This document shows, one piece after another, positions 59,762-64,000 of a DNA stretch of 64,000 bases. Position numbers and translations under genes: made by a program. Location of the stretch: contig CAWDBV010000002.1 in NCBI GenBank assembly GCA_963800705.1, positions 310,001 through 374,000 of the forward strand. Direction: 5' to 3'. Origin of the DNA: CAWDBV01 sp963800705 (GTDB lineage: Bacteria; Actinomycetota; Thermoleophilia; Solirubrobacterales; 70-9). The notes under the pieces are model-generated. The model was given only the letters and a program-made list of their open reading frames with translations. It did not search any database and had not been told where the DNA came from. The stretch's first letter is position 1. Every line of letters starts with the position of its first letter.

Positions 59762-60694
59762 ATGGCCGAGAACGGCAAGACCGCGGTGATGCCCGAGCTC
59801 GAAGAGGCCGCGGCGCTGGTGCCGCCGAAGGACGGGATCGTCTGGCGGCTCTCCGGCGACGTCCGCGTCCTCAACGCCGCCGGCTACACGCTCCTGCTCC
59901 AGGTCGCCCACCCGACCGTCGGCGCCGGGGTCAGCGAGCACTCGAACTTCCGCGCCGACCCCTGGGGGCGTCTGTTCCGGACCCTCGACTACACCTCGGT
60001 CTCCGTATACGGGGGGCCGCGGGCCGCCTGGGAGGTCGGGCGCCGGATCCGCAAGATGCACAAGCGGATCAAGGGCGTGCTCCGGGACGGCAGCAGCTAC
60101 CACGCGCTCGAGCCGAAGGCCTACGCCTGGGTCCACGCGACGCTCGCCGAGGGGATCATCCGCGCCCACGAGTTCTTCGGCTTCCGGCTCACCGACGAGC
60201 AGCTCGAAGCGTTCTGGGCCGAGTGGGTCCCGATCGGGCGCCTGGTCGGAGTGCGCGAGAGCGACCTGCCGCCCGACTGGGCGAGCTACCAGGGTTACTT
60301 CGACGAGACGGTCGACGGGGTGCTCGAGAACAACGACGCCGTGCAGGACGTGGTCGCCTCGCTCGACGCGCCCGCACCGCCGCCTCTCCCAGGTTTGCGC
60401 GAGCCGCTCTGGCGGGTGCTCCGCTACCCGGCCAAGCGCGCCAGCGGGCTGGCGACGATCGGGATGCTGCCGCCCCGGCTCCGCGAGCGGCTCGAGCTGC
60501 CGTGGACCGAGCGCGACGCCCGCGAGCTGCGGATGATGAGCGCGGTCTCGAAACGCGCCCGCCCCCTGATGACGAAGGACATGCGCTGCTTCGGCCCTCG
60601 CTACCTCGAGTTGCGGCGCGAGGCGATCGAGCGCGGCGACGTCGGATCGGGCAAGGGCACCAAGTTCGAGTCCGAGCTCTCTCCGGTCGGTTAG
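59762..60694 (+). CDS. MpaB-family (DUF2236) oxygenase-like protein
   Basis: 310 residues, no signal peptide. Characteristic DUF2236 features: GIVWRLSGDVRVLNAAGYTL, LQVAHPTVGAGVSEHSNFRA (His for haem coordination), GPRAAWEVGRRIRKMHKRIKG and YAWVHATLAEGIIRAHEFFG. Related to MpaB and latex-clearing oxygenases; oxygenation of an unknown substrate is inferred. TACTTT ten bases before ATG. Confidence 0.9.
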   Translation: MAENGKTAVMPELEEAAALVPPKDGIVWRLSGDVRVLNAAGYTLLLQVAHPTVGAGVSEHSNFRADPWGRLFRTLDYTSVSVYGGPRAAWEVGRRIRKMHKRIKGVLRDGSSYHALEPKAYAWVHATLAEGIIRAHEFFGFRLTDEQLEAFWAEWVPIGRLVGVRESDLPPDWASYQGYFDETVDGVLENNDAVQDVVASLDAPAPPPLPGLREPLWRVLRYPAKRASGLATIGMLPPRLRERLELPWTERDARELRMMSAVSKRARPLMTKDMRCFGPRYLELRREAIERGDVGSGKGTKFESELSPVG

Positions 60695-60731
60695 ACTCGC
60701 CGCAACAGGCGAGTGCAAGGAGGAGGGATCG

Positions 60732-62363
60732 TTGGGATTCAAAGAAAGATCGCGATATGGCGGCAGCGGCGGCGTTGATCGACGTCGCTGGGTCTAGGCG
60801 GCGTCGGCGTCGGCTTCGAGCGAGGTCGTCGACACGAACGTGGACACCACCGACAACACCTGCACAGCTGCGCCCGGCGACTGCTCGCTGCGCGAGGCGG
60901 TCTTCCTGGCGGGCAACGGCGACACCGTCATCTTCCAGAACGCAGGCAACGACCCGGTCTTGAACCCCGTCAAGGGCAGGTCAACATCGTCGCGGACATG
61001 ACGATCCAGGGCCTCGGCCAGGCGTGACGTCGATCAGCCGAACGAATGGGCGGCGCGCATCTTCTTCGTCGACGGCGGCTCGGCGTCGACAATCAGCGAC
61101 GTCAGGATCACCGATGGCGATGCTCTGAACGGCATGAACGGCGTGCACCGGGCACCGACGGCACTCGAGGAGGAGCGATATACAACAACGGCGGAACGCT
61201 GACTCTCAACAACGTGACCGTGACCAGCAACAAGGCCGGGGACGGCGGCGCCGGGATGAACGGAACGAACGTGGTAGGCGGAAACGGCGCTGAAGGTGGA
61301 CCCGGGGGTAACGGTGGCGGGGCCGGGAGCGCCGGAACCTTGACGGTGATCAACTCGACGATGACCGGCAACGTCGCCGGCAAGGGTGGAAACGGCGGCA
61401 TCGGCGGCAGCCAGGCGACCGCGGGCATGAACGGCGGCAACGGCGGCAACGCGGCCGTGGGTGGGGCCGGGGGCGGGATCTTCGCCGTTGGTCCGCTGAC
61501 CCTGATCGGCTCGACGATCGGGCCGGACAACGTGTCGGGCGCCGGCGGCAGCGGCGGAGCGGGCGGGACCCCGGGCGGCTGCCGGGATGGAATGACTGGC
61601 GCCGGCGGCACGGGCAACCGGGGCCGGGAGCGGAGGCGGCCTCTACGCCTCGCCGTCGCGACGATGCGACCAACTCGAACGATCGCCAAAACAGCGGCGG
61701 GATCGGCGGCGTCGGCGGATTCGGGCCCGCTTGTCCACCACGGCCGCCCGGCGCCGGGGGGAACGGCGGCGGGATCGTCTCCGCAACGGCCCGATGACCG
61801 GCAACCAGCTGACGATTGCGGTCAACTCGACGGGCAACGCCGGTACAGGCACGCCTCCTGGCGCGGCCGGCCAGGGCGGCGGAATCGCCACTAGCGTGGC
61901 CGCGACCAGCTGAACGGCACCCTGCTGCTCGGCCAACAGCGCCATCAACGCCGCCGCGGGCCTCAACTGCGCCGGCGCGGTGACCGGCAGCCAGAGCATC
62001 TCGTTCGCGGGAGCGTTCGCGAGCGGCTGCCCATTCGGCGGCGGCAACCCGCTGCTCTCGAGCCTCGCCTCGAACGGCGGTCCGACGCAGACGATGGCGA
62101 TCGGGCCAGGGGCGGCGGTCGACGTCGTCTCGGGCGCCAACTGCGAGCCGACCGACCAGCGCGGTGTCGGCCGTCCGATCGGCGGGGCCTGCGACGCGGG
62201 GGCTTACGAGCGCCCGCTCGACCCGCCTCCGGCGACGACGCCGACGACGACCCCTCCCACGACGACGACCCCGGCGAAGAAGAAATGCAAGAAGGGGAGG
62301 AAGCGCAACAAGAAGGGCAAGTGCGTGAAGAAGAAAAAGAAGAAGAAGGGCAGGAAGAAGTAG
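60732..62363 (+). pseudogene. Secreted beta-helix protein with lysine tail, multiply frameshifted
   Basis: TTG 60732 has a strong AGGAGGAGGG site and a TAGACT element at 60693-60698. Pieces in different frames give a CSLREA motif (TAAPGDCSLREAVFLAGNGD), glycine-rich parallel beta-helix coils (LTLNNVTVTSNKAGDGGAG; LTVINSTMTGNVAGKGGN; GPLTLIGSTIGPDNVSG), the choice-of-anchor-Q end (TDQRGVGRPIGGACDAGAYE) and tail KKKCKKGRKRNKKGKC plus lysines to the TAG at 62361-62363. At least six shifts occur, densest at 61010-61150 and 61590-61980. Paralogous to the genes at 5412 and 62411. Confidence 0.78.
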
Positions 62364-62410
62364 GGGAGAAACCGGGTAGACTCGCTGCAGTAGCGTCGGA
62401 GAGGAGGCTT

Positions 62411-64000
62411 GTGAGCAAGAGGAGAGGCAGAGCGGCACTGACGGCGGTCCTCGCCGCGGGCTTGCTCGCTGTTTCCGCGGCGCCGGCCGCAGCCACGAGC
62501 GAAACGGTCGACACGAGCGCCGACGGAAACGACGGCATTTGCACGGCGGTCGCGGCGGACTGCACGCTCCGCGAGGCGGTGGGCCTGGCCGGCACCGGCG
62601 ACACGGTCAGCTTCCTCGACGCCACGATTGACCCCGCCCTGACGCTCGGCCGGGTCGTCGTCGGTGACGACATCACGATTGACGGTCTCGGAGCCGGCGT
62701 GACCACAATCGACGCGAGCGGCAATCCAGCCATCGACGGCCGCGCTTTCGAGTTCACGGCGGGCGCCAATCCCGCCACGATCAGCGACCTGACGATCACT
62801 GGCGGAAACGCGCCCGACGGAGCCAACGGCCCCCTGTTCTCCGACCCCGGAACCATGGGCGACAGCGGTGGCGGCATCTTGAACGACGGCACCCTGACCC
62901 TCGACTCGGTGACGATTACCGGCAACGAGGCCGGCACCGGCGGCGATGGAGCTCCCGGCGCCTTTGCAACGGGAAATGCGGGCGGCGGCGGCGGCGGCGG
63001 CGGCCATGGCGGCGGGGTGATGAGCGGCGGCAGCCTGACGATCATCGACTCGACGATCTCGGACAACCACGCCGGTGATGGCGGAGCCGGTGGAGGCGGC
63101 GGAATAGCCGGAGCGGGACCGGGCGGCGCCGGCGGCGGCGGCGGCGCAGGCGGGGGCGTCTTTGCCATTGGCGCCCTCACCGTGACCAACTCGACGATCG
63201 GCCCCAACAACACCGCCGGCGGCGGCGGCCCCGGCGGCGGCGGAGGCAACCCCGGGGCGATGATAGGTGCGGGCGGCACCGGTGGCAACGGAGGAAACGG
63301 CGGCGGGATCGCGTCCGCCGGAGGCGTGACCGCGACCAACTCGACCATCTCCGACAACGACGCGGGCAACGGCGCCTCGGGGGGTCTGGGTCCGCCAGTC
63401 GGGATGCCCACGCCGGCGCTCGGGGGCTCCGGTGGCTTTGGCGGCGGAATCGGGAACCAGGGCACCTTCACCGGGAGCCATCTGACGATCGCCCTCAACT
63501 CGACCGGCGCGGTCGGGGGGGTCGGACCCCTGATCCCCGTGCGCGGAGAGGGCGGCGGCATCCGGCAGTTCGTTGTCGGCACGACCACGCTGACCAACAC
63601 GATCGTCGCCAACAACTCCTCGGCCGACCCGGCCGCCGACGCCAACTGCTCCGGCGCCGTCATCAACGGCGGCGGGCTCTACAGCGTCGCCTTCCCACAG
63701 GAGGGCTGCGTCGGTTTCACTGTCGGCGACCCGCTGCTCGGGCCTTGGCTAGCAACGGCGGCCCGACGCAGACAATGGCGATCGGCGCCGGCGGCGCGGC
63801 GGTTGACGCGGTCGGAGCGATCACCCCGATGTGCGCCGCGACCGACCAGCGGGGCATCGCGCGCCCGCAGGGCGCGGCCTGCGATGTCGGCGCCTTCGAG
63901 CTCGTGCCCGCTCCCCGCCTGACGGCGACGGCGACGGCGTCCCCGATGCGACCGACAACTGCCCGGCGGTCCCGAACGCCGGTCAGGCCGACGCCGACAT
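62411..64000 (+). CDS. Secreted glycine-rich beta-helix protein, frameshifted near the end and cut by the window edge
   Basis: GTG 62411 with GGAGG just upstream. Signal peptide (ALTAVLAAGLLAVSAAPAAA), CSLREA-like ADCTLREAVGLAG, and beta-helix coils with repeated NSTI/SDN turns and long Gly runs (GNAGGGGGGGGHGGG). Intact to GDPLLGP. Near 63744 a base is missing; the next frame gives LASNGGPTQTMAIGAGG and the DQRGIARPQGAACDVGAFE choice-of-anchor-Q motif. After about 63918 a further shift gives PDGDGDGVPDATDNCPAVPN, a thrombospondin-3 calcium repeat running off the edge. As written, the first frame ends at 63922. Confidence 0.82.

Noticed and set aside
62960..63300. Repetitive GGC-rich sequence as a CRISPR array or satellite
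   Set aside because: Repeats are irregular, in frame and encode glycine-rich beta-helix coils; there are no constant repeats with unique spacers.

Overview
The window is GC-rich chromosomal DNA from an actinobacterium. The best fit is the class Thermoleophilia (Solirubrobacterales type), which is an inference from three things. Many secreted proteins end in a lysine-rich tail of the form KKCKKGxKLxxGKC. Many genes appear to start from leaderless TAnnnT-N(6-8)-start promoters. The gene content (F420/LLM oxidoreductase, GAP protein, MpaB/DUF2236, YidB, Ppx, typA) is typical of high-GC actinobacteria. I see no phage, insertion sequence, CRISPR array or rRNA. There is one tRNA, an initiator tRNA-Met.

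Layout. 1-3224 (minus) holds a truncated membrane protein and a secreted PD40 propeller/FecR-like protein. 3257-8424 (plus) is a four-gene run of secreted proteins; three share an N-terminal domain and all four end in the C-x10-C lysine tail. 8464-10112 is a ThDP enzyme broken by two frameshifts. 10109-13825 holds a Zn-ribbon/HTH protein, typA and a divergent DEAD-box helicase with a hairpin leader. 13776-16792 holds a methyltransferase, an LLM oxidoreductase, a small conserved protein and an SDR. 16805-19072 holds secreted proteins and a second Zn-ribbon/HTH copy. 19400-22747 holds Ppx/GppA, a crotonase, a 1-Cys peroxiredoxin, tRNA-fMet and an ABM-domain membrane protein. 22925-26552 is a surface locus: a CAP-domain protein, a PAS-LuxR regulator and an ice-binding-type adhesin, with GGGGGAT direct repeats at 28-bp spacing in front of the two secreted genes. 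26610-33977 is an accessory, partly decayed region: GST, a LuxR-TPR regulator, a shattered FAD oxidase, a shattered membrane protein, a delta-60 repeat protein, a SnoaL protein, a truncated second GST and CsbD. 34021-42989 holds housekeeping and metabolic genes. 43001-50810 holds a metalloprotease, a PhoD-like phosphatase, an acyl-CoA dehydrogenase, a lipase and a three-gene TasA/camelysin-like cluster. 51929-59714 (mostly minus) holds acetolactate decarboxylase, a cold shock protein, a transglycosylase, an RTX-type protein, a lipase, a trypsin-like protease and an alpha-galactosidase-like enzyme. 59762-64000 holds MpaB and two beta-helix proteins.

Themes. About a third of the genes encode secreted or surface proteins, and many share the same basic C-terminal module. 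The cold-shock protein, the DEAD-box helicase and both Zn-ribbon genes have leaders predicted to fold over or around the ribosome-binding site. Several divergent gene pairs are separated by only 25-40 bp with back-to-back -10 elements.

Caution. At least ten genes are interrupted by frameshifts. Several are repaired by removing a single C, which looks more like consensus indel errors than biology. Two stretches (29117-31090 and 60732-62363) have so many shifts that real decay or very poor local sequence must be considered. Frameshifted genes are marked as pseudogenes, with the repair site given where it could be located.
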